The notes under the pieces are model-generated. The model was given only the letters and a program-made list of their open reading frames with translations, made no database searches and was not told the origin of the DNA. Positions 16,869-24,061 of a stretch of 64,000 nucleotides of DNA are shown piece after piece. Location: NCBI GenBank assembly GCA_963815375.1, contig CAWFGX010000005.1, positions 868,001-932,000 on the forward strand. The letters run 5' to 3'. This DNA comes from JASHPR01 sp963815375. GTDB lineage: Bacteria > Actinomycetota > Actinomycetes > Streptosporangiales > Streptosporangiaceae. The position numbers and the translations under genes were made by a program. Within the stretch, counting starts at the first letter, position 1, and every line of letters begins with the position of its first letter.

Positions 16869-18649
16869 CCAGCGGCGCGTCGCTGCGGCCGCAGACCAAT
16901 GCCTGCCGCACCGTGCTGGATCTGTCCGGGATCTGGCTCGTCCGGTTCGGTGACGCAGACTGGTCCGGCGGGCTGCCCGGAGGGGTCCCGGTCGGTGTCC
17001 CCGGTTCCTGGAACGACCAGCTGCCGGGCCGGCGGGACGAACTCGGCCCAGCCTGGTACGAGCGGCGATTCGAGGCTCCGCCGCTCGCAGCCCGCCAGGA
17101 GGCGGCTATCCGGTTCGGCTCGGCCTGTTACGCGGCCGAGGCCTGGCTGAACGGGACCAGGCTCGGCGGTCACGAAGGCGGGCATCTCCCGTTCGCGCTG
17201 AGCTGCACCGACGCGCTCAGGGCGGGCGAGAACGTGCTCGTCGTCCGCGTGGACGGGCGGCTCGGAACCGACCGGGTACCCCCGGGACTGGTGCCGCGCG
17301 AGCACACTCACCCCCGCGAGTTCTACCCCGACGTCTCCTTCGACTTCTTCCCGTACGCTGGCCTCCACCGCCGGGTGGAACTGGTCCTCACCCCGCGAGA
17401 CGGAATCACCGACCTGCGGCTGCACATGGCCGCCGATGGTGACGGGGCTGTACTGGACGTCGCGGTCGAGACGTCCGGTGAGGGCGTGATAACGCTGGCG
17501 CTCGATGGCCAGCCGGTCACGCCGCCGCACCGGGTAATGCCCAGCGAGCTGTGGTCACCGGCCAGCCCACGGCTGCACACGCTGGCTGCGGAACTGCACG
17601 TGCGGGGGAAACTGAGCGACCGTTACACGCTGCGCTGCGGTATCCGGACTGTCGAGGTCAGCGGCAAGGAGCTGCGCCTCAATGGCGCGCCGGTCCAGCT
17701 GCGCGGCTTCGGCAGGCATGAGGACTTCCCGGTACTAGGGCGCGGTACCGTCGCGGCCCTCGCCGCGCGCGACCTGCTGCTCATGCGTCAGCTCGGCGCG
17801 AACTCGTTCCGCACCGCGCACTACCCGTGCGACGAAGAGACCCTGGACGTCGCCGACCAGCTCGGCATGCTGGTGATCTCGGAAACCCCTGCGGTAGGGC
17901 TCTACTTCGCCGGCGAGGACGCCGGCCGCCGGCAGGAGCTCGCGCGCCGGTTCACCGCTGAGCTGATCGCCCGCGACCGCAACCGGGCCAGCGTCATCGC
18001 CTGGTCAGTCGCCAACGAGCCACGGATGAACCATCCGGGGGCGGCAACGGCGCTGACCGAGCTGTGTGACACGGCCCGGGCCCTCGACGGGACGCGGCCG
18101 GTGGGGTACGCCACCGACCTGCCAGACGCGGCGGGCCTGGATTCCGCCGACATCATCTTCCTCAACAGCTACCCGGGCTGGTACGGGCTTCCTGGTCGGC
18201 TCGACGACGCCGCGGCGGCGCTTGGCCGCACGCTCGACCGGCTGGACCGGTCCTGGCGCAAGCCGGTCGTGCTGACCGAGTTCGGCGCGGACGCGATACC
18301 TGGCGGTCACGCGGACCCGCCGGCCATGTGGACAGAGGAGTACCAGGAGGCCCTTATCGAGCGGTTGCTCGACGAGGCTGAGCGACACGAGAACGTGGTG
18401 GGCGCTCACGTCTGGGCGTTCGCCGATTTCGCCACCGCGCAGGCGGATCACCGGCCGCTGTCAGCCAACTTCAAGGGAGTCTTCACCAGGGAGCGCAGGC
18501 CGAAGCTGGCCGCGCGCCGGCTGCGAGAGCGCTGGGCGGGACGCACCGTTGAGGAAGTCCTCCATCGGGAGCGTGGCCGCGCCGAAGGCGACGGCCTCAG
18601 GCCCGAGCTGGCCGACCTCGATGGACGTGGCAGCGAACGGATGCTGTAG
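16865..18649 (+). CDS. Intracellular GH2 glycosidase, beta-glucuronidase-like
   Basis: A 594-residue family 2 hydrolase starting at GTG 16865. The sugar-binding jelly roll (GIWLVRFGDADW to NVLVVRVDGRL), an immunoglobulin-like domain and a C-terminal TIM barrel are visible. Acid/base Glu385 is in WSVANEP and nucleophile Glu472 in LTEFGAD. The order SFDFFPYAGLHRRVEL and length match beta-glucuronidases more than large LacZ enzymes, but the substrate is inferred. Conserved sequence ends near RERW (~18535). The remaining ~37 residues overlap the antisense end of the ROK gene. Confidence 0.88.
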   Translation: MTSGASLRPQTNACRTVLDLSGIWLVRFGDADWSGGLPGGVPVGVPGSWNDQLPGRRDELGPAWYERRFEAPPLAARQEAAIRFGSACYAAEAWLNGTRLGGHEGGHLPFALSCTDALRAGENVLVVRVDGRLGTDRVPPGLVPREHTHPREFYPDVSFDFFPYAGLHRRVELVLTPRDGITDLRLHMAADGDGAVLDVAVETSGEGVITLALDGQPVTPPHRVMPSELWSPASPRLHTLAAELHVRGKLSDRYTLRCGIRTVEVSGKELRLNGAPVQLRGFGRHEDFPVLGRGTVAALAARDLLLMRQLGANSFRTAHYPCDEETLDVADQLGMLVISETPAVGLYFAGEDAGRRQELARRFTAELIARDRNRASVIAWSVANEPRMNHPGAATALTELCDTARALDGTRPVGYATDLPDAAGLDSADIIFLNSYPGWYGLPGRLDDAAAALGRTLDRLDRSWRKPVVLTEFGADAIPGGHADPPAMWTEEYQEALIERLLDEAERHENVVGAHVWAFADFATAQADHRPLSANFKGVFTRERRPKLAARRLRERWAGRTVEEVLHRERGRAEGDGLRPELADLDGRGSERML

Positions 18650-19612
18650 TGAGTGCCGCCGCGCCGATTCGCGGATAGTCGGCAGCAGCCGGCCGGCGAT
18701 GAGCAGGCCGGCCCAGCCACCCAGGATCACCCGCTCCGGATTGAACATGTTGATGAGGTTGCCGATGCCGACGCCCAGATACTCGGCCGTCTCGGCCAGC
18801 ACGGCATCCACTGGGGGCGACGAATCGGCGGCGGCAATAAGCGCGGCCAGCATCGACTCCTCGTCCTCTGCTGACGGTGCTGACGGGCTGCCGTACCGGT
18901 CGAGGATGGCCTCGGCGCCGACGTATGCCTCCAGGCAGCCGGCCGATCCGCACCGGCAGCGCCTGCCGCCCACCACTATCGTGGTGTGCCCCAGCTCCGC
19001 CGCGCTTGAGGTGGCCCCCTGGTAGGTGCTGCCTCCGGAAATGAGCGACGCGCCTACCCCGGACCCGATCAGGACCACGGCAGCGTTCTGCGCGCCACGC
19101 CCGGCACCGAACCACAGCTCAGCCTGGCCCATCGTCTTGGCGCCGTTCTCAAACCGCAGCGGCAAACCGGTGTGCGCTCGCAGGAGCCGCTCAAGCGGTA
19201 CGGCGTCCCACCCGTACGTCTGGGCGTGCACAAGGGCCTCTGTGCCCTGTTCGACAATCCCCGGCACCCCGATCCCGACCCCGAGGACCGCCGACGGTTC
19301 GATTCCGCCGTCGCTGAGTACCGCGGCCAGGCCGGAGGCGATGTCCTGCACGACTACGTCTACCTCGTGCTCGGCCGGGTTAAGTGGGTACTCCGCCTTC
19401 GCGCGCTCGGTCATGGCCAGGTCGAACAGCTCCACCCGTATCCGGGTCTCGCCAATATCGACGCCGATCACGTATCCGTAGTCGGGGTTGATGTCGAGCA
19501 GCACACGCGGACGCCCGCCGTCGGAATCTTCTGCCCCGGCCTCGGTGACGATGCCCTCGTCGAGGAGCTCACGGACGACGTTCGTAACTGAGGCCGGGCT
19601 CAGCCCAGTCAC
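18461..19612 (-). CDS. ROK-family transcriptional regulator
   Basis: The called start is GTG 19612 (383 residues), but this cuts the DNA-binding domain. The same frame continues upstream with LRRENRAAVLWSLYFSRPGSRQGLS, the first half of a ROK winged helix, back to an in-frame TAG at 19780, with no ATG, GTG or TTG. The sugar-kinase-like domain has VIGVDIGETRIRVELFDL (ATP-binding motif relic), AELGHTTI and the zinc motif CRCGSAGCLEA. It is transcribed toward the sugar operon and probably controls it in response to imported sugar. Its last ~30 residues overlap the GH2 gene tail to tail by 189 bases. Confidence 0.85.
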   Translation of the reverse strand: MTGLSPASVTNVVRELLDEGIVTEAGAEDSDGGRPRVLLDINPDYGYVIGVDIGETRIRVELFDLAMTERAKAEYPLNPAEHEVDVVVQDIASGLAAVLSDGGIEPSAVLGVGIGVPGIVEQGTEALVHAQTYGWDAVPLERLLRAHTGLPLRFENGAKTMGQAELWFGAGRGAQNAAVVLIGSGVGASLISGGSTYQGATSSAAELGHTTIVVGGRRCRCGSAGCLEAYVGAEAILDRYGSPSAPSAEDEESMLAALIAAADSSPPVDAVLAETAEYLGVGIGNLINMFNPERVILGGWAGLLIAGRLLPTIRESARRHSLQHPFAATSIEVGQLGPEAVAFGAATLPMEDFLNGASRPALSQPARGQLRPALPGEDSLEVG

Positions 19613-20239
19613 GGTGCTCAGGCCCTGGCGGCTGCCAGGGCGGCTGAAATAGAGCGACCAGAGAACAGCTGCCCTGTTCTCACGCCGCAGGCCCCGAACC
19701 GTGCCGCGCCGTCGATGTATTATCGCAGGTCCTAAATTCAGAGCTTGTAATAAAACTACCTTGTAAGAAAGTATAACCTAGCGCCCGCGGCTATGAGGTC
19801 TTCCGGCGACGCGGACAGGCAGCCAGGGATGGCGGCGGGGAGGTGGCTGGCATCTCCGCGCTCAACGACGTGAGCCTGGCAGACCGTCGGCTTGCCTGGG
19901 CTCAGTGACGACCAGTGAGTTCGGCTGCGCCGCAGCAACCCGGGGGCGCCGATGAGCCGCCAGCCGGCTCACTGGCACGAAGGAGTCATACGGTCATCAC
20001 ACGTGTGTTCGAGCAACGCTATGACAGCAGCATTTAGCTCACACGGCACCGTGTTGCGGACAGCCAGACCGGCGGGCCCCGGGATCCGGACAGCCACACG
20101 CGGCAGTTGACGTGACCGCAAGCCGGCCAGCCTGCCTGCGCGCGAACATCCGGGCGCTTAGGGACTCGGCTTCGCGCGCGGACGTCTACGACGGCTAGCA
20201 GCCGTCGTAGACGCTGTGCCGCTAGTCAAGCGGGCTGGT
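19613..20239. other. Intergenic region holding the ROK promoter and N-terminal coding extension
   Basis: 19613-~19700 is very probably the coding start of the ROK gene. CTTGTAA occurs twice (19744-19750 and 19760-19766), 16 bases apart, in an AT-rich patch that may be its operator. CACACGTGTG (19998-20007) is a perfect 10-base palindrome. CGGACAGCCA is repeated near 20057 and 20087. No convincing gene lies between 19790 and 20182. Confidence 0.5.
20183..20213 (-). terminator. Hairpin terminator after lexA
   Basis: CGTCTACGACGGCT (20183-20196) and its exact complement (20200-20213) flank a 3-base loop, giving a 14-bp perfect stem 27 bases after the lexA stop. No T-tract follows. Confidence 0.7.
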
Positions 20240-21049
20240 TCAGACCCTGCGGAGTACCGCAGTCACCTTGCCCAGGATCGTCGCGTCGTTGCCGGGGATC
20301 GGAGTGTAGGCAGGGTTGTGCGGCATCAGCCAGACGTGGTCATCGGAGCGCTTGAACGTCTTCACGGTCGCCTCGCCGTCGATCATCGCGGCCACGATCT
20401 CGCCGTTCTCGGCCTTGGGCTGCTGCCGGACCACCACCCAGTCACCGTCGGCGATCGCCGCGTTGATCATCGAGTCACCGACGACCCGGAGGAGGAACAG
20501 GGTCCCTTCGCCGACGATCTGCCGGGGCAGCGGGAAGATGTCCTCGATGGATTCCTCGGCGAGCAGCGGGGCGCCAGCCGCGATCCGGCCGACCATCGGA
20601 ACGTAGACCGCCTCCTGGGAGGCGATGTCCATCGGCGTCTCATCCTCTGTGCTCTGATCCGGCCGGACCGCCGGGTGGCCGGGCAGGCGTACCTCGACCG
20701 TGCGCGGCCTGCCGATGTCCCGGCGCAGATAACCCTTCTTCTGCAGCGTCGACAGCTGATACGAAACGCTCGATGTGCTGGTCAGCCCGACTGCCTCGCC
20801 AATCTCCCGCATCGAGGGCGGGTAGCCGCGGCGGTGCACTGAATCACGGATGACCTGGAGGACTTTGCGCTGCCGCCAGGTGAGCACGTGGTCAGGGTCC
20901 GGCTTGTCTGGCAGGTCGGCGACGACGGTGGGAACGCTTCCCTTCGGCTTGCGGCCCGGACGTCCCTTCGGCCGCTCGGCGCCGATGGTGTCGCTGCCGC
21001 CCGCTGGCGATACCGACAGCGTTTTTGAATCTTCGTTCGTGCTGCTCAT
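20240..21049 (-). CDS. lexA: LexA repressor, SOS regulator (copy 1)
   Basis: A 269-residue LexA. I chose ATG 21049 because GGAGG lies eight bases upstream; the longer frame from 21115 would run over the operator region. A basic, low-complexity N-terminal extension precedes the winged helix (LTWRQRKVLQVIRDSVHRRGYPPSMREIGEAVGLTSTSSVSYQLSTLQKKGYL). The peptidase domain has cleavage site Ala158-Gly159 (RIAAGAP), Ser193 (GDSMI) and Lys230 (TVKTFKR). RecA-stimulated self-cleavage is expected. Its position beside a LysM gene and nrdR matches other actinobacteria. An SOS box 63 bases upstream indicates autoregulation. Confidence 0.96.
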   Translation of the reverse strand: MSSTNEDSKTLSVSPAGGSDTIGAERPKGRPGRKPKGSVPTVVADLPDKPDPDHVLTWRQRKVLQVIRDSVHRRGYPPSMREIGEAVGLTSTSSVSYQLSTLQKKGYLRRDIGRPRTVEVRLPGHPAVRPDQSTEDETPMDIASQEAVYVPMVGRIAAGAPLLAEESIEDIFPLPRQIVGEGTLFLLRVVGDSMINAAIADGDWVVVRQQPKAENGEIVAAMIDGEATVKTFKRSDDHVWLMPHNPAYTPIPGNDATILGKVTAVLRRV

Positions 21050-21111
21050 CGTTCGGGCCTCCGGCTCGCGGATGTGGTCGACGCCGACGCTAGCGGTTTC
21101 GGCAGCGGATC

Positions 21112-21127
21112 TCAAACATCTGTTCGA
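21112..21127. promoter_or_regulatory. LexA-binding SOS box upstream of lexA
   Basis: TCAAACATCTGTTCGA matches the Gram-positive/actinobacterial consensus TCGAAC-N4-GTTCGA at 11 of 12 fixed positions. It sits 63 bases before the lexA start codon. Confidence 0.75.
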
Positions 21128-21176
21128 CCGCTGTCAAAAGTGTCGGACCCCTCTGCTATGACTGTACCGTACTTTC

Positions 21177-21188
21177 GTTCGATCGAAC
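21177..21188. promoter_or_regulatory. GTTCGATCGAAC palindrome in the lexA-LysM divergent promoter
   Basis: A perfect 12-base palindrome midway between lexA and the divergent LysM gene. Its half-sites are those of an SOS box in inverted order. A related sequence, GTTCATCGAAC, lies ahead of the second lexA (about 42800). It may be an auxiliary LexA site. Confidence 0.45.
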
Positions 21189-21213
21189 AAAATCTGATAG
21201 AACAGAGGTGCGA

Positions 21214-21229
21214 TCGAACTGTCATTCGT
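21214..21229. promoter_or_regulatory. Probable SOS box of the LysM gene
   Basis: TCGAACTGTCATTCGT matches TCGAAC-N4-GTTCGA at 10 of 12 positions and overlaps the promoter just ahead of TATACG and the ribosome site of the gene at 21244. It suggests DNA-damage induction. Confidence 0.6.
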
Positions 21230-21243
21230 ATACGGAGGCCGGG

Positions 21244-22209
21244 ATGAGCGCGGGGATCGGCAAGGCCAACGGGACTCGCGAGATAAATGTGACTCGCGGG
21301 ATAGGTGAGATGAACGCTCAGAGAGTGGCCAAGGCGAGTGACGCCAGCCATCACCCCGTCCGGCCGCGGCTGCGACTTGTGTGGTCAGCGCCTGTTCGAA
21401 TAGATATCGACGCTGCTGCGGGTTTGCGAGGCGGGTCGCCCGGGCCGGGCTCAGCGCGTGACCGCCAGTCGGCCGCTGACCGTTCCGCACAGCGGACTGC
21501 GGCAAAGCCTTCTCCGGCGGTACGGCCAGAAATTCCGGCACGACATGCTCAGGCGGCAGAGCCTGCTCCGGCAGCCAAGCAAACTCGGGTTGCGGCGTCT
21601 TATGCTCCCGCCGCTGCCCAGCCTCTGGCCCCCAGCCCGGCCCCAGCCACACGTCCGGCCCCAGCCACGCGTCCGGCCCCAGCGCCGGTGTCTGCGGGTC
21701 GTCCGGTGCCTGCGGCTCGCCCGGCTCCCGCGATCCGGCGGGCTTCGGACACGCGCACGGCTGGAGCAAACAAGCCCGGTTCAGTCACAAGGCGGACTCC
21801 GGTTGCCCCCTCTGCTCACACCACGCGTTCGGCGCCTCTTACCCAGCCCACTCCGGCCAGCCGGCCAGCTGGTACGCCGAGGCACCAGCCGGCCAGGCTG
21901 CGGCTCACCCGGCGCGGCCGCGTGGTTCTGGCGACGTTCACGATGCTGGCGACCGCCGCAACGGTAACGCTTATATGGATGGCCACCGCAGGCGGCGCGG
22001 CGGCGTCAAGCCCGGGCACGCCAGCGAGGTCGCCTTACGCGGGCATGACCCAGATCGCGGTCCGGCCCGGCCAGACGCTGTGGTCGGTCGCGGTGGCGGC
22101 AGAGCCCTCGGCCAATACGTGGGTCGTAGTCCAGCAGATCATGGACGTGAACTCGCTGACCGCCACCAACATCCAGGCAGGCCAGCTCCTGTGGGTGCCT
22201 AAAGACTGA
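21244..22209 (+). CDS. SOS-type LysM membrane protein, likely division inhibitor (ChiZ/DivS/YneA-like)
   Basis: A 321-residue protein starting at ATG 21244 behind GGAGG. A long Pro/Ala/Arg-rich cytoplasmic region (~residues 30-230) with PAPATRPAPA-type repeats precedes one membrane helix (VVLATFTMLATAATVTLIWMA) and an external LysM domain (QIAVRPGQTLWSVAVAAEPSANTWVVVQQIMDVNSL). The layout and place next to lexA match Rv2719c/ChiZ of mycobacteria and DivS/YneA-like proteins, which delay division during the SOS response. The damage-induced role is inferred from synteny and the upstream SOS-like box, not from sequence identity. Confidence 0.8.
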   Translation: MSAGIGKANGTREINVTRGIGEMNAQRVAKASDASHHPVRPRLRLVWSAPVRIDIDAAAGLRGGSPGPGSARDRQSAADRSAQRTAAKPSPAVRPEIPARHAQAAEPAPAAKQTRVAASYAPAAAQPLAPSPAPATRPAPATRPAPAPVSAGRPVPAARPAPAIRRASDTRTAGANKPGSVTRRTPVAPSAHTTRSAPLTQPTPASRPAGTPRHQPARLRLTRRGRVVLATFTMLATAATVTLIWMATAGGAAASSPGTPARSPYAGMTQIAVRPGQTLWSVAVAAEPSANTWVVVQQIMDVNSLTATNIQAGQLLWVPKD

Positions 22210-22316
22210 GCCGCTCTCCGTAATCGGTGGTTACGTGCGCATACTGCCATCGATCAGCCACTGCGGTTCCAGCCAAGTGGTTGCCATCAGACAGCCCGCC
22301 ACGGGACGATCGCGCC

Positions 22317-23150
22317 ATGAACCCACTGTCGGGTGTGCTGGGCGAGGCTTGGCAGATGTACCGGCGGTTTGCCGCCCATCTGCTGGCCATCGCGTTCGTC
22401 ATCTACGTGGCTGCCGCCATCGTCGCGGGGCTTTTGTCGCTGGTCGGCGTGATCGGTGTGCTACTCGCCGAGATCGTTCAGCTGTTCGCGGCGTTCCTGC
22501 TTCAGGCCACCCTGGTCAAGGCTGTGCAGGATGTGCGCGACGGCCGCGCCGACCTGTCAATCGGCGAGACCGTGTCCGCGGCGACGCCTTACATCTGGTC
22601 GGTGGCCGCCGCGTCGATCCTGGCGGGCATCGCGATCACGATCGGCCTGATCCTGATCATCGTCCCGGGCCTGTGGCTGATCACGATCTGGGCAGTCATC
22701 ATCCCTGTCATCGTCATCGAGCGGTCCGGGATCCTGAACTCCTTCGGCCGCAGCAAGCAACTGGTCCGGGGGCACGGGTGGCACGTCTTCGGAACCCTGG
22801 TGCTGGTATTCATCATCCTGATCGTGGTGAACATCGTGCTAGGGCTCGTCTTCTCGGCACTGCCGTCGCTGTGGCGCAGCGGCCTGAGCACGGTCGTATC
22901 CGGGACATTGGTGTCGCCGTTCCTGGCCTTGGTCGTGACACTGATCTACTACCGGCTGGTGGGCGCTGGCCTGGCCGCCAATGGGCCGCCGGGAGGTTAC
23001 GGAGCCCCGGCTGGCCCGGGTGACTACGGGACGCCGACCTCACCCCCGCCGGGCCCCGGCGGCTACGAGACCCAGCAGCCGCCGTCGCCCCCTCCTCCGC
23101 ACGGAGGCTACGAGCCACCGCGGCAACCGGAAGGGCCCGGCGCCGGGTAG
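22317..23150 (+). CDS. Multi-pass membrane protein with Pro/Gly-rich tail
   Basis: A 277-residue integral membrane protein starting at ATG 22317; the ribosome site is weak (ACGGGA). It begins MNPLSGVLGEAWQMYRRFAAHLLAIAFVIY and has about six hydrophobic segments, with a central ERSGILNSFGRSKQLVRGHGWHVFG stretch. This arrangement is typical of actinobacterial proteins related to the membrane domain of glycerophosphodiester phosphodiesterases. The C-terminal ~60 residues are GGYGAP/PPGPGGYE-type low-complexity sequence. No enzyme motif is visible and the function is unknown. Confidence 0.8.
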   Translation: MNPLSGVLGEAWQMYRRFAAHLLAIAFVIYVAAAIVAGLLSLVGVIGVLLAEIVQLFAAFLLQATLVKAVQDVRDGRADLSIGETVSAATPYIWSVAAASILAGIAITIGLILIIVPGLWLITIWAVIIPVIVIERSGILNSFGRSKQLVRGHGWHVFGTLVLVFIILIVVNIVLGLVFSALPSLWRSGLSTVVSGTLVSPFLALVVTLIYYRLVGAGLAANGPPGGYGAPAGPGDYGTPTSPPPGPGGYETQQPPSPPPPHGGYEPPRQPEGPGAG

Positions 23151-23441
23151 CGCACGGGCGACGATATGCGCCGCGGCTGACTATCAGGCCGCAACTCAGT
23201 CGCCAGCCAGGCCCGTACCGTCAGCACCGTTTGCGCAGTTTGCCGCTCAGCCTGCCGCAGTAGCCAGCCTGGTCAGGACGCGCCAGGCGCGGGAGGCCCG
23301 TTCACGGCCCGCGCTTCTGAAGGGGCCTTGGCAGAAGCGTTCTGCTGGGGGTTCGGGAGCTGAGTGGCGTCCTCGCGCGGGCCCCGCGCCAGCGGGCTCG
23401 CCAGATGCGCGATTCGCACTTGCGCCCGGCGGCTAGACTGA

Positions 23442-23457
23442 CCACAATATCTAGTAC
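23442..23457. promoter_or_regulatory. NrdR box 1
   Basis: CCACAATATCTAGTAC matches the NrdR consensus acaCwATATaTwGtgt at most core positions (C, AATAT, T, AG). It lies upstream of nrdRJ. Confidence 0.75.
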
Positions 23458-23473
23458 TTACACAGCTGTAGTT

Positions 23474-23489
23474 TTCCTATAAGTTGTGT
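23474..23489. promoter_or_regulatory. NrdR box 2
   Basis: TTCCTATAAGTTGTGT matches 11 of the 13 positions of the core CwATATaTwGtgt. It is 32 bases (three helical turns) downstream of box 1, the paired arrangement known for NrdR operators. Confidence 0.65.
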
Positions 23490-23527
23490 TCGGAGGGCGC
23501 CGGATCACCTGAGGGGAGGTGGATCGT

Positions 23528-24061
23528 GTGTATTGCCCGTACTGCAGGCACTCGGATAGCCGGGTCATCGACAGCCGGGTCTCCGATGACGGGGTGGCGA
23601 TCCGTCGTCGCAGGTCATGCCCGGCGTGCGGCCGCCGCTTCACCACCCAGGAGACGGTCATCCTCATGGTCGCCAAGCGCAGTGGCGTCACTGAGCCGTT
23701 CAACCGGGACAAGATCGTCCGCGGCGTTCGGCGTGCCTGCCAGGGCCGGCCGGTCACCGAGGACCAGTTCGCGATCCTGGCACAGCGGGTGGAGGAGGCG
23801 ATCAGGAGCCGGACCAGCGGCGAGATCCCCTCGCATGAGGTGGGTTTGGCGGTCCTGGAGCCGCTCCGTGAGCTTGACGAGGTTGCGTACCTGCGATTCG
23901 CATCCGTCTACCGCGGATTCGACTCACTGGCGGACTTCGAGAAGGAGATAGCCGCATTGCGGCACGAACGCGACGACGCCAGCCACCGTGGCAGCACGGG
24001 TGTCGGCGCTGACGGGCAGGAACAGGCAGAGGAATCCCTGGAGGGGGCACAGCATGACTGA
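23528..24061 (+). CDS. nrdR: Ribonucleotide reductase repressor NrdR
   Basis: A 177-residue repressor. GTG 23528 fits the GAGGGGAGG site eight bases upstream and gives the canonical N-terminus MYCPYC. The zinc ribbon (CPYC...CPACGRRF, residues 3-34) is followed by an ATP-cone domain (VTEPFNRDKIVRGVRRACQGRPV...), which senses (d)ATP. A charged tail after ~150 is longer than in many orthologues. It should repress its own operon with nrdJ through the two upstream boxes. Its stop overlaps the nrdJ start region (ATG 24054). Confidence 0.96.
   Translation: MYCPYCRHSDSRVIDSRVSDDGVAIRRRRSCPACGRRFTTQETVILMVAKRSGVTEPFNRDKIVRGVRRACQGRPVTEDQFAILAQRVEEAIRSRTSGEIPSHEVGLAVLEPLRELDEVAYLRFASVYRGFDSLADFEKEIAALRHERDDASHRGSTGVGADGQEQAEESLEGAQHD

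Larger units (their letters stand above)
23151..23527. other. Intergenic region ahead of nrdR
   Basis: The first ~285 bases hold nothing I recognise. The last ~90 are AT-rich and contain two NrdR boxes and the nrdR ribosome site (GAGGGGAGG). I saw no cobalamin riboswitch features here, although B12 switches regulate other nrd operons in actinomycetes. Confidence 0.5.

Noticed and set aside
23151..23440. Possible cobalamin riboswitch before nrdR
   Set aside because: No B12-box-like sequence or matching helices could be recognised.
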